Shown here: positions 1-14,500 of the stretch, in pieces | Position numbering within the stretch: position 1 is the first letter of the stretch | Layout of the letters: each line of letters begins with the position of its first letter | Assembly: GCA_013396755.1 (NCBI GenBank) | Contig: VWZF01004879.1 | Location: 134,169 to 198,168, forward strand | Length of the DNA: 64,000 nt | Reading direction: 5' to 3' | Origin: Sclerurus mexicanus | Taxonomy: Eukaryota; Chordata; Aves; Passeriformes; Furnariidae | The notes under the pieces: generated by a model | The model's input: the letters and a program-made list of their open reading frames with translations, nothing else | Told to the model about the DNA's origin: nothing | Database searches by the model: none | Position numbers and translations under genes: made by a program

Positions 1-600
1 CAGTCCCCATCCCGCATCGCTTGCCACACCCCCCGTCCCGAAGTCCTCGTCCCGCATCACTGGTCCCTACAGTGTCCCCGTCCCACATCCTCCACTCTGC
101 ATTCCCCTGCCACACCCCCATCCTGCATCCTCTATCCTGTATCCCTTATCCCTCTCCAGTCTCCATCCCACATCCCCCATCACCTGTCACAGCCCCACCC
201 TGCACCCCTCGTCACAATCCCTGGTCCCCACCATGTCCCCATCCTGCATCCCCCATACCCCTGTCCTGTATCCTGCAATGCCCAACCCTGTCACATCTCC
301 ACCCTGCATCCCTGTTCCCAGTCCCCATCCTGCATCTCACATCCTGCAACACCTGTCACGCCCCCATCCTGCACCCCTCATCCCTGGTCCCTGCCATGTC
401 CCCATCCTGCACCCTGCATCCCTTCCATATCTCCATCCTGTATCACTCATCCTGCATGCCCAGTCCCTACTGCACCCCTATCCCACATCCTGTGTCCCAT
501 CCATGTCCCCATCCTTTATCCTCTGTCCCTGCCATGTCCCCACCCCACATCCCACATCCTCCAGCCCTTCTCCCTGTGATGCCCACCCTGTGATCCCCAT
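1..600. repeat. Degenerate pyrimidine-rich minisatellite
   Basis: The first 600 bases are built from variants of short words such as CCCATCCTGCATCCC, CATGTCCCCATCC and CACATCC, repeated irregularly. The plus strand is almost free of G runs, so C and T dominate. Open frames persist in several phases because the words carry few stop codons; they encode only Pro/His/Ser-rich filler and I do not regard them as genes. The repeat fades out near 600, and its left edge lies outside the window. Confidence 0.8.
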
Positions 601-1840
601 CCCACCACACAATTTTGGGATTCTGGGGAAGGCTCTCACCCCTATCCCCAAGGTTTTGCTTTTGGATTTTCCCCTCCTCAGTGGGGGCAAAGCAGAGTGG
701 GCAATAAACAACTCGCACCATCTGCAGCTCCTTCACAGCTGCAGCCAATGAATTCCCAGCACATAGCCAGCTTTTTTCCCTGCCAGGACCCTCAGGATGG
801 AGGGAAAACTTAATGTTCTCCAAGGAGATCAGGCAAGGTGTCAATTTTTAAGTGTTCAAGACTTGCTGGAATAATTATCATTAAAACACATTTACACAAG
901 CAGGAAGAGGAGGAGTATTCTCAGCCCTTCTGTGTCAAAAGTCCATGTTCTCCTCAGCTTCTTGGTGAGTTGTTAAAATCCCATCAGGGAGAAGCTTCCT
1001 GAGGTGCATCCCTCCTTTCCCAGAGCTTGTGAAAGCAGCTCCCGGCTCTGCTCTGATGAGATTTGCCAAGCACCTCTTCATGCTGGCGGGAAGATGACAG
1101 CAACCTGTGTGAAGGGCTCTCAGCACCTCCCTGCTGTGCCAGTGCTGAGGGAATGGCTTGGAAGGCAGCTTCGGAGAGCACAAAGGAGCTCGACTCCAAG
1201 GAAAAGGAGACACAAAGCCTAAGAGTTGTAATTGGGTGCAACCAAGGGCACCCCGCAAGAGCAGAGATGATTTGATTTCCTGGCAGGCAGGCTTGAAAGG
1301 AGACAAGCAGCTTGGTCTTGGAAGCACAAGTGGCGACGTGTCCGGGGGAGAAAAGAAAAGCCATCCCAAATCCTGGCTGCCTCTTGCTGCTGGTTGTGCA
1401 TGGCCACACATCCAGCTCGCTGTGGAGGGAGGAAATGGGAAGAAGACCTCCCAAAAAAACCAAACCAGCACATGTGGGTGCTGCTGGAGGAGCTCTGCTC
1501 CGACTGAGACACTCTCCACCTCGATGACAGCGTGATTCCACATCTATGGAAGCAACTAGGAATGGGCAGCAGCACCTGTTTTGTTACAAAACACTCCAAC
1601 AGCAGCATCTTCCGTTTTTCAAAAGGTTCATCCTCGGACGAGTTGAAAGCCTGTGTTGCTATTTTTACCAAATGTGGAGATTTACAGGGAAAAACGACGT
1701 TGTCTTGAGATCTCAGAAGGATTCACAATGGAATCAAAGAGCTTGGTGCTGCTTTTAACGGAGAAACCACCTACAAGGCGTATGTTTTTTGACACGCTCC
1801 GAAATGGTCACTGGAAAGAGCTCTTACCATCAGTGCTTTT
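601..1840. other. Intergenic flank downstream of ASCC1
   Basis: This is unique-looking sequence between the minisatellite and the ASCC1 poly(A) signals. I see no exon, RNA gene or recognisable repeat in it. An isolated AATAAA on the plus strand at about 701-706 has no gene attached to it in this window. Confidence 0.5.
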
Positions 1841-1909
1841 TTTATTATCATAGTTGCATGCTGGAAGTTTAATTACAGAAGCTATCCATGCAACAGGAGA
1901 TAAACACTT

Positions 1910-2419
1910 TGCTTTTGAAGGGAATTAATTTATTTGGAGATCTACATCACACAGGCACCACGCTGCTCGAGATCCAAGCAATGCCTGACCTCAATAGTGT
2001 TAGATCGTGCTCTGGGAAGCTCTCCTGGATTTTAAATACTTATTTTAAGAACAAACTTCCTTCTTCCGAAATAAAGTCATGTTTAAACATTGGCGATGCC
2101 CCAAAAGTCACACAGCTCTAGCTGTTTTCTTGGAAAACAAACAGGCAACAGGCATCAAACAGGCAACTTTGTGACATTTTGGTCACCAATGGGGAAAGGA
2201 GGAAGAAGGACCTAGGCAACCCCCAAAGGGAGGGCAGGCAACACAGGTAGGAAAAGCTGAAGGGAAACGCCATGGCTTCCATGTTTTCAAGGAGGCACAA
2301 GACATCCCTGCTTGGAGTTGCCAGGTTCCCATCCAAGATTCATGTCCTCTAAGAACATTTCACCAAGGAACTGTGTGTCTCTGAGCACAGGGAGGACCCG
2401 CTCCCGCCTTGTTGCTGCT
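1910..2419 (-). other. ASCC1: ASCC1 3' UTR (probable)
   Basis: Sequence between the ASCC1 stop codon and the first minus-strand AATAAA. The length of about 0.5 kb is inferred from that signal alone; use of the second signal would extend it to about 1820. Confidence 0.45.
1929..1934 (-). terminator. ASCC1: ASCC1 polyadenylation signal (candidate)
   Basis: AATAAA on the minus strand about 490 bases downstream of the ASCC1 stop codon. A second minus-strand AATAAA lies at 1841-1846 and could be used instead. Neither can be confirmed without transcript ends. Confidence 0.5.
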
Positions 2420-2536
2420 TCAGGAGAAGGACAGCTGCCCAGACGTGGCATAGTAGCCAGAGGTGTCCGAGGAGAACCTTTGGGAAAGACGCACTGAGTC
2501 CAGCTGCACCTCTCCGAAGTAGAAGTTCTCAAAGAG
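2420..2536 (-). CDS. ASCC1: ASCC1 coding exon 9 (stop codon)
   Basis: Encodes residues 317-354, LFENFYFGEVQLDSV through LSQRFSSDTSGYYATSG to QLSFS, then TGA at 2422-2420. Acceptor CTCTTTCAG. It aligns end to end with the human C-terminus (LFENFYFGSLKL to QIDFS). Confidence 0.95.
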   Translation of the reverse strand, partial: LFENFYFGEVQLDSVRLSQRFSSDTSGYYATSGQLSFS

Positions 2537-5500
2537 CTGAAAGAGAGCAGAGAAACCATTTGAGGGGCACCTAAAGAAACAGAGCCTGCAGCTGGCCCAG
2601 GCTCTCTCACAGGAGCTGGCCCTGCCAAAAGCCTCTACTCACAACTTCTTTTGCCTTTAATGAAACTACTCTTCACATTATTTTTCCCCCTAAAAACTGC
2701 ACTTTAACTCTTTGTGTCTACAGCAGCAGCTGCTCAAAGCCCCTTGACTTTGCTGACTGTCACTGAGGGAACTTGGGGAGGCTGTTCCCTGCCCCAGAGG
2801 CCACCACCCCCAGGTGGCTCTTGAGGGTGCAGGCTCTGCAGGAGCAAGGATTGAGGCCAGGGGGTTTTTACCAGTCCAGGCCACAAGACGTCCAACTTAA
2901 CAGTTATGCCTCAGTCCTAATTCAAACTAGCAGGCTGGAGGCACACGGCTCCTCATCCCAGCACTGACCCCGCTTTGTTCAACAAATCCGTCTTTGTTCG
3001 GCAAAGACTTGAGTGCAAATTAAGGAAAGCAAGCCAACTCCGGCACCCGGGGGGCGTGTCTCTGCCCATTAATCCAATCTATGAAGCAGACCAAAAAAAT
3101 GACATCAGAATTTCTTACACCAAGTTATTGCTGGAAAGGCATCGTGTCCAAACGTAAAGTGCTCCTCCCGTGCCATTAAGATGCAGGAAATTGCTCTACC
3201 TGGAAACATCAGCTGTGCCTTAGGAAAAGCTTCTCAGTGGAGATGCTAATTTTGAAACTCTGCTTAACTGGAGCACTGTGAGGCACTGAAGGCCTGAGCA
3301 GTGACATCTCCCCACCTTGGAGATCTCCAAACTGTCCCCTCCATCTGTCTCCTATTGAATTTTCTATCTGTCCCTGCAGGTGTAGGCTCAGGACAGTCCC
3401 AGAGCCCTTCCTGCCACTGCAGAAGGTACGAAGGAAAGCCAACACATTAATCCTCCTGGAGCCAATGGTGCATCAATTCCTCCATACAGGGAATGACTGA
3501 AATCGCAAATACCTACTTAGCATCTGAAAGGCTGCACTTCACCTCCTCCAAAGAGGCATTTGGCTCTGCCTGGCACTGATTTGGGCACAACTGCTCTTTT
3601 GTTGGTTCTCCCAAGGGTATTCTATTTTTCCAATACCCCTTTTTTTTTTTTTCACAAGGAGACCAGCTAGATTTCTTTCAGGACCATTCCTGGGTTTGCT
3701 GTCACTCCTCCGGAAAGAAAAAGTGCCTTGGGGAAAGTAATTCCCTGCCCATCTTTGGGGCAGAGCAAGAGACCCCACAGCAGCAGCCTGGCTTCAAGGG
3801 CCAGTGTGTGCGTCCTAGAGCAGAGCACCCTGCTGAAAAGGGCTGTGCTAAGGCAGCCTCTCAAACAGGGAGAGGAGGAAAAGAGGGAAGAGAAATTACT
3901 ACAGCCACACAAACTCCATTTTATACAATTAAAGATTTATACAATTAAAGATTAATTATGTCCCCAAAAGCCCGAGGTGTTCACGTTGGAGGACTCAGGA
4001 TAAAATGTCTCATTAATAAGAGATGGCAGTAAAAAGGGGTTGGTCACCTTTCTCTTTTTGTTTTCGCTGACCTCAGAAGGAAGGATGAGTTCCTGCTCCC
4101 TGGGGCTGCTGCAGGTTGGAAGAGAGCCCCTTCCAGTGCCTAAAGAGGGAACTTTGAGACAATGGCATGGTGTGATGGCACAAGAGGAATGGCTTCATGC
4201 TGACAGAGGGTGATTTGATTAGATGAAAGGAAGAAATTCTTCCCTGTGAGGGTGGGCAGGCCCTGGCACAGGTTGGGCAGAGAAGCTGTGGCTGCCCCTG
4301 GATCCCTGGAAGTGTCCCAGACCAGGTTGGACGGGGCTTGGAGCAACCTGGGCTGGTGGAAGGTGTCCATGCCCATGGCAGGGGGTTGGAATGAGATGGG
4401 CTTTAAGGTGCCTTCCAACCCAAACCATTCTATGATTCTATGAAGGAAACAAATGAAATGCTGGGATGTGGTGGACTCATCAGCAGCACTGAATGTCCAA
4501 CCTTTACAAAAAGCAGCGGAAAGAAGAGTCTTTCAAATACTTGTTTATATTATCTCTGCACACCACAACCCGGTTTTATTACAAAACACATGCACTTCAA
4601 AGCAAAAATCGGTTAATGAGACAAAACCTCCCCACAGCCCCTCTTGCCTCACACAGCCACAGGCACATGAGAGCAGAAGGATGATCAGGAAGCCACAGAA
4701 GACACTGCCCAGGTCAAGGGCCCTCCATTTGTATGCTGCCAGAAGTGCAGCACAGCCCTTGTACCAAAGCACTTTGTATTCCCTTGGTTTTTATAAGACT
4801 CACCACCTCCCGTGCGTCCGAGCATCTGTGTGTTTCCCAGGGAGAATGCTGCTAGAACTATTGATTTTTGGTAATGTGGCTGTACTTTCTGAGGGTGAAC
4901 ATGCTACAAGATTCAGAAGACAAGCACAGACAGGTTTTTTTTTTGGCTCTCGTTTCGGGCTGGCTTCTCACTGATGCTCCCGTGCTCCCCGAGGCTTCCC
5001 ACAACAGGAGTCACTCAGGCATGGAGATCACGGTACATCTGAGACCTGCCTCCAGCAGAGGGGAGGGAGGCCCCTCCAACATCATCCTCCAAGGTCCCTG
5101 AAACACCAGGAATTGGCTTTCCGTCACAAAAGCATCCTGCACTCAGGTCCCCTGGGATTTCAGAAGGCCAAGCCTCTACTTTTGACTTTCACTTCTATTT
5201 ATCTTGGGGAGAAGCCAAGCAGAGCCGAGAAAGATATTTATAACTCCCCGCTCTCCCCAGCCACCACGGAAACGCTCTGGTTTCAGAGCAGGCCTGTGGC
5301 ACAGCTGATGAAATGCCTCCTGGAAGAGCATTTTATAGCATTTTTAATTCTGTGCCAGGAAAGAAGCTACCTGGAGGTTGTTGCCCTTCAGAAGGAAATG
5401 CAGATAACCCTAAGCCTGGCTGAGTCTCCTCCCAGTCCCGCCAAGGACCCACCTTTCCCTGGGAAGGCTTCAGGGAGCATGCGGAGGAGAAACACCATCA

Positions 5501-8500
5501 CAGTCATTTGACTGGAGTGGGACACAAGGCTCAGCAAAAGCACAGTAATTCTATAAATCCAAACATGCCAAAGGATTTATGCCCTCGATGCTGAAAGAAT
5601 AAATAAGAGGTTGGGGGTTGGGATTTTTTTTTTTCTTTGAAGTATTATAAATGAGAATGAACCCAATGGAGGTAAAGGTCAGCTTACAAAATCAACACTA
5701 CGCATGCCGTGAGAGCTACTAACTCCCATCAAGGGAATAGCACTTAGAGGACTAAGTGCCCTCTGTCTCCCTGCTGCCTTCCCAAATTGAATTAGAACAG
5801 AATAAGGAAAGAGCATTGTTAACTTTTAACCCCAGACCCAGCACTCCCAAGCAAATGTGCCAGGGATGTGCCCTGCCTTTCAAGCCACAGCTCAGGAACA
5901 ACTCAGTGAGGATGCCTAGAAGGACACAGTGTCTCCCAGTGGGGAGAGAGCTGGTGCCTGGAGGGCGGCACAGCACCTTCCTGGCAGCAGCATCCTGGGA
6001 TCCACAGGGGGTGGCAGAGGCTACAGCCACACTGCCCTCCCTGAAAGCCATGAGTCCCAGGAGAGGGAGCAGACTGGTCAATGGATAACCCATATTTCAC
6101 AGGTCAGCCTGCAAAACCACTGCAGGCTCGTGTGTGAAAACGCTCCTCCCTCTCCTTTCAGGGGGGGCCGGATCCAAGGACATAACCGTGCAGGGAATGA
6201 TGAAAGGCAGCCCTGCCGTAGCTCCCAGAAAGCAAGTTTTTCTCCAGAGTCATTTATCCTGAGCCAGGAAAAGCCAGCAGCACACCTGTAATTTCTAACA
6301 CCCCAATTTCTCCCATTTAAGACAATTCTGTTCAGATGCTGGAAACTCCTCTCCCTCTGAGGTCCGTTCCCCTCGATTACCCACAAATTACACGGCAGGG
6401 CTCCTCTGGGGTGAGACAATCACGTTCTGAAGGAAGACAAGAGGCTTAAGACTTGTTTTGGGAGAGGTGGAATCACACATCAAACCGCCTGCTCCTTGCA
6501 AACCTGAGCCAAAACTGCTTGTACAAACTTCAGCCCCCAAACCACAACAACTTCTCATCAAAGGCAGAGCAACAAATCAAAACCAGGATGCCTCTTTTCC
6601 GCATTTTTCCCCCCCCTTTTAAGCCTGTAAAGTAGGTTTTGCTGAAGCAATGTAGACACAAGAGCAAAGGAGGATGATTCCTCAGTGAAGCAATAATAAC
6701 AGGCACGTAAATGATGTTGTGTTCCCAAGTGTGGGGGTTTGTCAACTTGCCCTCCTGGGGGGGGCTTGCTTCCCACAGACAACCCTCCTGGAATGAGACA
6801 GCACCTGTGTGTTCCAACCTGGAAACAACAGTAATAAATCATGGTGCTAATCCACGTAAGGACCCCAGCAACTCATTTCAGCTCTGGTTATGAAGAGCAG
6901 AGATGCCAACACAAACCAGGGCTTTAAAATCACCTGTCACAGGCTCAACAAGTGTGAGAAATATTAATGGATTCTGCTGGAGAAGCACTGGGCAGCGGGA
7001 GGACAAAAGTCCATGGAAGGGAAGGGAGTTAGAGGTATTTAAAACTTCCTTCACGTAATCTCTGGCTCACACTCACGACTCACGCTGCCTGGCCTGGATT
7101 TTGCTGCGACCATCAGGATTATTGATCAGTTTTTAAAGCCTTATGTCGTTTACAGTAGTCAGCCAAAAAAAGACCCATCCTGAATTCATAAAAAGTCCAA
7201 GCGTCTCTGCCAAGAGCATCGGTGCTCAGAAATGCCGAGGGAGCAATGACTTGTTGTTAATTGCCTTGCAATTAAAAATTCCCACCAAAGAGCAGCATTA
7301 TCATGGGATAAAATGGATCTGTACACAGACACACACCTCCCCGGACTGCAGGGAGTTCTGCTGTGAACTCCAGCCACGGGAAGCAGTGCCTTAGGGCTGG
7401 GCTATTATAGATCAACAGCACAAAGCCATCCCCGGTGGATCAGCGCTGTGGGCGAGCGGAGCTGTGTAATGTCATCAGCCTGTGACCAATCTCCCTCACA
7501 AACCCGGCTGCTCTCGGCAGGGCGCCGAGGGGGGGTTCCCATTTTCCATGTCTGGAACAAACACAGAAATTCACAACTTCTGAGAGGCAGGAAGGAAGAG
7601 GCTCGCAGCTCTGGGAGCTGTGGATGAGCTCACTGTCACTCCTGCTGCACGGTCCACGCTGAGGATGGGATGTCAGCAATCCCTTCTCCTCTGTTTCACC
7701 CAGGTTGAAGGCGTTTATCCACCCCAAGATCCCATCCAGGAAGGCACGGCAACACGCTGAGCATCACTGGGCTCTGCTTGCATGGGAGAACATGTGCAGG
7801 AGATCCCTTCTGACAGGTAACCCAGCGCTGGGAACCAGGGTCCAGCAGCGCACGGAGAGCTCCAGCCAGGAGATTAAAGTGGAGCTTCGGAGCAGCCGCA
7901 GGCTTCACAGCTTCATCTGCTCTGCACACAGTGACAACACTCCCCAGCTCACCCGCCAGCAGCCGCTGCCCCGCGTGTCCCCACCGGGAGCAGCGCTGGA
8001 TGAAGGACTGGCTCAGAAAGCCAGGAGGAATGGGAGGCTGTTTTCCATGGGAAATCAGCATGCTACAGTGCTGTTGTCCCCTTCAGGGAAGGGAAGGGAT
8101 GAACAAAATCCAAAGCACCTGCTGACAAGCACGGAGAAAAATTAAGCGGCGTTTCTGAAGAGGTGCCTCAACATGGAGCAACGAAACCTGTTTGTTTGCA
8201 GACTGTCTGCATCCTCCCCTGGATACTTTTCCATCTCATAAGGGATGATACATTTGAATTAATGCTTGTATAACATGTCCACAGCTTGGGAGGGAAAACA
8301 CTGGAGAAGAGCAGAGAACAAGTCGCCCTTCCAAATCATCCCACTAAAGTACAGCTGTAGCTCCCATGCCAGATACAGCAGGAAGGCGCTGACTCCTCGG
8401 CAGACTGCTGGGTTACAGAGCTGATACCAGCACCAGGCAAAAAGGACCGAGAGAGGAAATGGAAGGAAACAGGAATGGATTAAAAACCTTCAAAAAATTG

Positions 8501-11500
8501 AATTTTGAAATGTGCAAGCAACACTGGGAAACACTGATGGACTCTAGAAGAGCGCACTGAACTGCAGTGAACTCCATCCATCAGAGCGCTACTGATCAAC
8601 CTCCTTTGCTGCACAGACCAGCTTTCAATCCTCTTTTGGGATCCCACCTACCTGCCTAGCGTGCCTCACTCCTGAGGCCTCCCACACAGATCTGCCAGGG
8701 CCTCTGCAGGAGGCTGTTACCTCCACAGCTGCCCCAGCTCCCAGGCTGCAGTACGTGCTGGCAAGGCTCCTTCTTCCTTCCTCCTTCCAAAGAATGCACC
8801 AAACCACTCTCCATTTGTGACCTAAACTCCCCCAAAACTACAACAAACCCCAAACCAAAGGCCATGGTGGCCCCCAGAAGATGAGACACAACTGTGCAAC
8901 GAGTCAAGACCTGGGGAGTTTGTTCAACGAACACATTCTTCTTCCTTCAATTTCTGACTTCGAAAATATGTTTTCTGAAACAATTTGGTGCTAAAAAAGG
9001 AAATACCTGATTCCTGTACTGCTCACTCTGGACACCACTCCACCAATGATTATCTGTCAGAGGTTTAATTGTGCTTGGAAGCTTGCCAGGAACAATGCAC
9101 AAGAAGTGCAGGAAAAGCAGGTAGGCAGGCGCTCATCCAGAAAGGCGGCTCTTCCCAGCATTCCCAACCTCCTCTCCAAAGTAGCAACTGCTTCCTCTTC
9201 ATGGCTTTTTAAAGGACCGCTGGCTGGGCATCCAACATTTTCCAATACTGCTCAGGTGTCACAGGGTGAAGATGTCATGCAGAGCCCCAGGGATGGAAGG
9301 GAGGGTTAGGAAGGACAGAGAAGGCTGTTGTCACCGGGGCCATCGCCACAGAGCTGCAGGTGGTTTTGTTCTGCAAGTGTGCAGCTGGCTCTGGAGTGTC
9401 TCTCCATGCCCAATATAGCATCCAGGCCTTCCACATGGATAATGTGAAGAACAGCCCTTCCCCTCTCCCTTTCTTTCAGCCTCCAGCAGGTTTAAAAGGC
9501 AGCAGCAGAGGCCCTTTCACCTCATCTCCTTTGGAAAGAATAAAGTGTGCAGACTTCCAGAGGGAGAAAAACTTGGTCACAGAAGTCCCACTGGTCCATC
9601 TCCTGGGAGACACCCCAAGCCAGGGGTGTCTCCTCTATGACACTGGAAAATCCCTTCTGATTAAATCATTGCTGCCATCCTCTGGGAAGCAATAACAACA
9701 TAACCATCTTTCTCTGGAAAACCACTAACATAGGGAGATGCAGCACGTACGGAGTTCGTGAAAAAAGATCCAAGGCGTGTGATGGGAGGTTTCTTTTTTA
9801 TACTTTTATTTTCCTGGGCCAAAGTAAATGCCACGTAAATGCCAAGAAGCTCTTGGCACATTCACAGATGCCGTCTCCTGGGTGTTCTGCATACATTCCA
9901 CACAGGAATCATAAAGCTGGAGAAAGGACTAGCAAAGATCATTGGCTACACTGTCTTCTTTCCCAAGGGAGGAGGAGCTCCTTGGTGGCAGATCCTGGAC
10001 CAACATCTCTGCTCCCTCAAAGCAACCAGGACCCCCATTTCCCAGCTCCTCTAAAGCAGTGCTTCATTATCCTTCCCTTTACAAGGATTTTCCTAACCTC
10101 TTGCTGCAATTTAAGCCCATTATTTACCATTCTCCCATCAGAGCATGGAGGGCAAAGTATCCGCTACTGGATACACTACTTGAAGCTTCCCATGCTTCAA
10201 GAATTCTACCTATGTACTGGCCTCCTTCCGTTTATGAGCCTCACAACTCTTAAGTTTTTCACCCTGGGCTTGTAGACATTTTCTACCCCTCCAATTACCT
10301 TATTGTGGCCCCTTGGGCTCTTTGCACCCATCTGTGGTGCCCAAAACTGGACGAACTCTTCAGCTAAACATAGTCAGAAGTTTACCTTACAGACATTTGC
10401 CTCTTTATTTCCAGAGACCAAGTCATACCCCAAACCCTGGCCCATGGGGTTGGTCTCGAGGCACTTCTCCACCCTACAGTGGTGCCACCACTCTCTCCTG
10501 GACCTGCCCTGGTTCACAGCAGCCTGTTTGTTTCCACCTGATTTCTCCACATCATTTGGAGCTCTGTTCCCTTCTGCTCACACAATATTCCTGCCTCTCC
10601 CCAGCTGGGTTTCTCCCCAGCTGCAGGCCAAAGAGGAGCATGTTTCATGCTGCCCATAACACTCTTCTGACCCCCATGGGTGGGAAGGGTAGGAGGTTTT
10701 TGGCTCTGTGACCATGGAAGCAGCCAATCCTCCTCTGACTGCTGCCATGTGAAACCTCAGCTCTTCATAAAACTGGAGCAAAGCCACCTCAGCTGCCAGA
10801 GGGTGATGCAGCAGTGGGGAGGGTGACATTCAGCAATAGTCTAAATTAATCTGTCAGGGTGGATTTTTTTGCAGATAGAACTGTTTGGGGCCTTTGTTCA
10901 GAGGAGATCCTCTCCCTGCAGGGTCCCCCCCTCCTTCACAAGCCAAATCTAGTGGTGCTCCTGCCATTGCCATGCTGCAAATCCTTTGCTTTAACTCAGG
11001 GTTTTGGGTCCATTCCCCCCCGCCACAAATCCATGAAAATTCATGCGCTTGAGCAAATCAAACCCTAGTTGCTATGGTGAAAGGCATTCTGCAAACTAAG
11101 AAACAAATACAAGTGGGACATTTGGAGGTTACCAGATTTTTGCACATCTTTCAGACAAGAATAAAAAACCCTTCCAGCATATTAAAGGCTCCAGTAACTT
11201 CCCAGACCCTGCTATGCCTCAAACATGAGGGATTTACAGTACAACTTAAGGAAATTATTAATCAAGCACTGCATTTCTCCAAAGCAGCCTCATTCCTGGG
11301 GCTCCTATTATAGCAAATGCAGCAACAGTTTTTAAGAGCTGGGTTTTGGCTTTGCTGCAGAGAAACCAGGAGGCTTGAGATGCATCCGGGAATACCAGGA
11401 CAAGGAGCTCCCATCAATGTGACCTACTCGCTACGCTCACTGAACCAACAAGAGGAGGAGTCTGGCTACACAGCCAGTAAATTAATTCAGACAGACCTGG

Positions 11501-14500
11501 AAAATTATCTAGCAGAAGGGTCATGGCACCTTTGGGATGAACTGCCTACTTTTGCTAATCAGTGGGTTGGGTTCTTCTGCACATTTATTGTGTTGGGTCC
11601 TTGCCTTCTATTAAAGCACCACTGTAATTCAACCCCTGGCAGCTCCACGGAGAAAAATCGTCCTCTTAAGATCAAAGAGGTGATGCTGCCTCAGCTGGCT
11701 GGTGGCAGAACAGAGACCTCAGGGAAATGAGAAGGCAGGATGCCCACTAGGTGGAAGGCAGAGGCACCCACAGCACCTCTGAAAGGGCTCAGCCACTGGG
11801 CTGGATGGAACTGCAGGGGCAGGAGCATCCAGAAACTTCATAACCCTCTCAACAAATCCTCCTCTTCCAGCACTCACAGTCCCTGCTAAAATTAGTCAGA
11901 GATGTGCTGAGCACCTCTGAGAGGAAAACAAAGAGGTTTCTCCCCTTCTTGATAAGGTCACCAAACAGATCCCTGTCACACAGAGGGAGCACAAACCTTC
12001 TGCACCTCCTGCACTGCCTTCTCCTCAGTGCAGTGGCTCAGCCTTCCCTCAATACCTCCAATGCTGCCTCCAAGGCCCAAACACTCCAACAAAGATATTT
12101 TTCCCCTATTGTCTAGTCTGATTTTTCTAATGCCACTTTAGATTCCTGTTTCATCGAATGCAAATAACATGAATATGCCATTTTTCCCCCTGAAGAATAC
12201 AATTCGCAGGAAAGTGTTTTCACAGCAAACCCAATTTAATCCCTTTTTTTTTCCCCTGTGATCACACAAATGTTGATCTCCAGCCTCATCTGCTCAACTG
12301 TCACATCCTGCCATCCCACTGTTGCTCTAATTGCACGCTGTTGAGCCCCCTCTCTCCATAACGGCAGGATCAGAACTGAAGGCAGGAATTCTCCCCTCTG
12401 CAAAGTGGCACCACAGGCTTTTATTCCTGCTTTTGATTCTTCTGTAAAACTGAGGCGAGGAAAAGCACTGGCTTATTTCTGAGACACTGATGTTGCACCA
12501 CAATCTCTTATTCAGCCTCTTCTCACCCCAGTGGATTTTTTTGTTTCGTATTTTTAACTCTAAAATTTCCAAGCAGCCACCTCCCATTAGGTATCTGTTC
12601 CACTTGCCAGTCCAACTTCAGATCTACACCTTTGCCACCTCACCTGAGTGAGGATAACAAAATGTTCTTACCCTTTCCAAACACCAGGCAGTCTTGATCC
12701 TCACTTAACGCCACTTCTTTGGCTGTTTGATTTCACCTCAGCTAAAAAGTACATCCGGAAAAGACTCGGCCTCCTTAAATTCACAACTAAAAGTTACACA
12801 AAAGGCCTGGGTTCTGATGCCTGCAGAACAGGAGAGACGCTCCTCATCTGCAAGTGGAGTTGGCTCCAAACAGGGGCAGGTGTTAATTTGTTTAGTGCTT
12901 GATGGGCTTGGGGTATTTGGAGGGCCACGATTCTTCTTTTTTGTTGCATCTCTCTATATATGGCACTGCATCAAATGTCTTACACTGAACTGCTGCATGC
13001 CACTGTTCTCACCCAGCAGGACAGACAGGGTAACAGAGAACACCACCGGATTCCTTTGCTACATCAGCTCTCCAATATATCAGTCAGTAAATGCACTTTC
13101 CTCCTGCTCCAAGTGAAAGCAGATACAGTCCCATAATTTAATACCCTAATGCAGGCCTCAAAAGAGAAGGAGCCTCACCAATTTATGCCTTGTCTGACCT
13201 AGAAGTCCCCCCAGAGCACTCCCACAGCCCTGCTGCTGGAGCAGGGCATGGCAGCATGTGCCACTGCCTCAGCTGATCCAGTTCCCAGTCCTCCATCCCA
13301 GCTTAAAGTCTCCCCTAATGCCCTAAGACATAAGATGTGCAGCTTTCTGCTGCTGCACCTCAGTAGCTGTTCCCTCAGTATTTAATCTTGTAAGCTGTTA
13401 ATGCACAGATCTGTGCTAAGAGGCAGGGTTCAGCTTTTCATGTACTCAAAATTTGCTTCCCTCTTGTCTGAATGTGGCAAAGGCCATTCTTTTACTCCTC
13501 AGACCTCAACTAGAGCCAAAAATCGTTCCATTTTAACGCAGTGAGAGTCCAGGTGGTTTTCTTCCTCCTCTAAGCCTTCCCTTCCCTTACATGCATCACA
13601 GAAAATTTTGGCCAGGCGGTCCCCTTGCGCTTCTTTTCATTTTTCTTTATTCACTGCAGCCCTAGTTTTTTTCACTGAGGGAAATAAATAAAAGCCCGGA
13701 GGCAGTGCAGCCTTGTCTCCGGAGATGCCGGCAGCTGCCCTGGCCACCTCTGTGCCAGCGCTGTGCCAGCTGCCACGCAGGGCACGCGGCCACCGCCCGC
13801 GACATGGGAGGAGGCAGGGCAAGGGGGGCTGCCAAACCAGCATCTCTCGCAGGCACGGCCCTGCCCTCACCCTGGGGAAGGGGCTGCCAATGTCTCTCAG
13901 CCGTGAATTGCTGCCCCCTCCCTCCACTTTCCAAGAGAGGAGACACTTTACTCCCGACCAGAGCACGATTTCGGTACGTGACTGGGATGTTCAAAGCCAC
14001 TAGCCAGCCTAGAAGGAATGTGTATCGCTCCATGAGAAGTGGCCCAGGAAGCACCTCCAGCTTTTTGGGACTAGACTAGACAAGCAGAAAGCCAAAGCTT
14101 TGTGAGATACAAATCTGTTGGGTCACACAATCCCTGGGGCTCTCAGCTCCACCTATGCCAGGAAGCCTCTCTCGTGGATATTCTTCAAGACAGAAGTAAT
14201 TTAAACTCCCAAACGCAACTCATCCTACAGAATCTATTTTCTGAGCAGTGTGGGAAGGTACCGGCCTGCACAACCATTTATTAGCACAAATAGGAGTGTA
14301 TGTTTAACTCTGCGGAACGGGTAGAACAAAGGATTATTAAATAAAATTCCGATTAGTTCAGCTGAAAGCAAAATACCAGCTGGAGCCTGGGGTAACACAG
14401 GCATGGTATCAGCAAACATGTGCTGCCAGCGCATCTGCACACACACACACACACACATCCCAGCTCTGACCACGGGGAGCCTCAGCCTGGAACAGCAGAA

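Noticed and set aside
21..751. Overlapping 172-190-codon open frames rich in Pro, His and Ser
   Set aside because: They are translations of the minisatellite.
10290..10660. Possible ancient LINE remnant (GTGGTGCCCAAAACTGGAC and nearby)
   Set aside because: One phrase recalls CR1-like sequence, but the flanks do not follow CR1 order well enough to call it.
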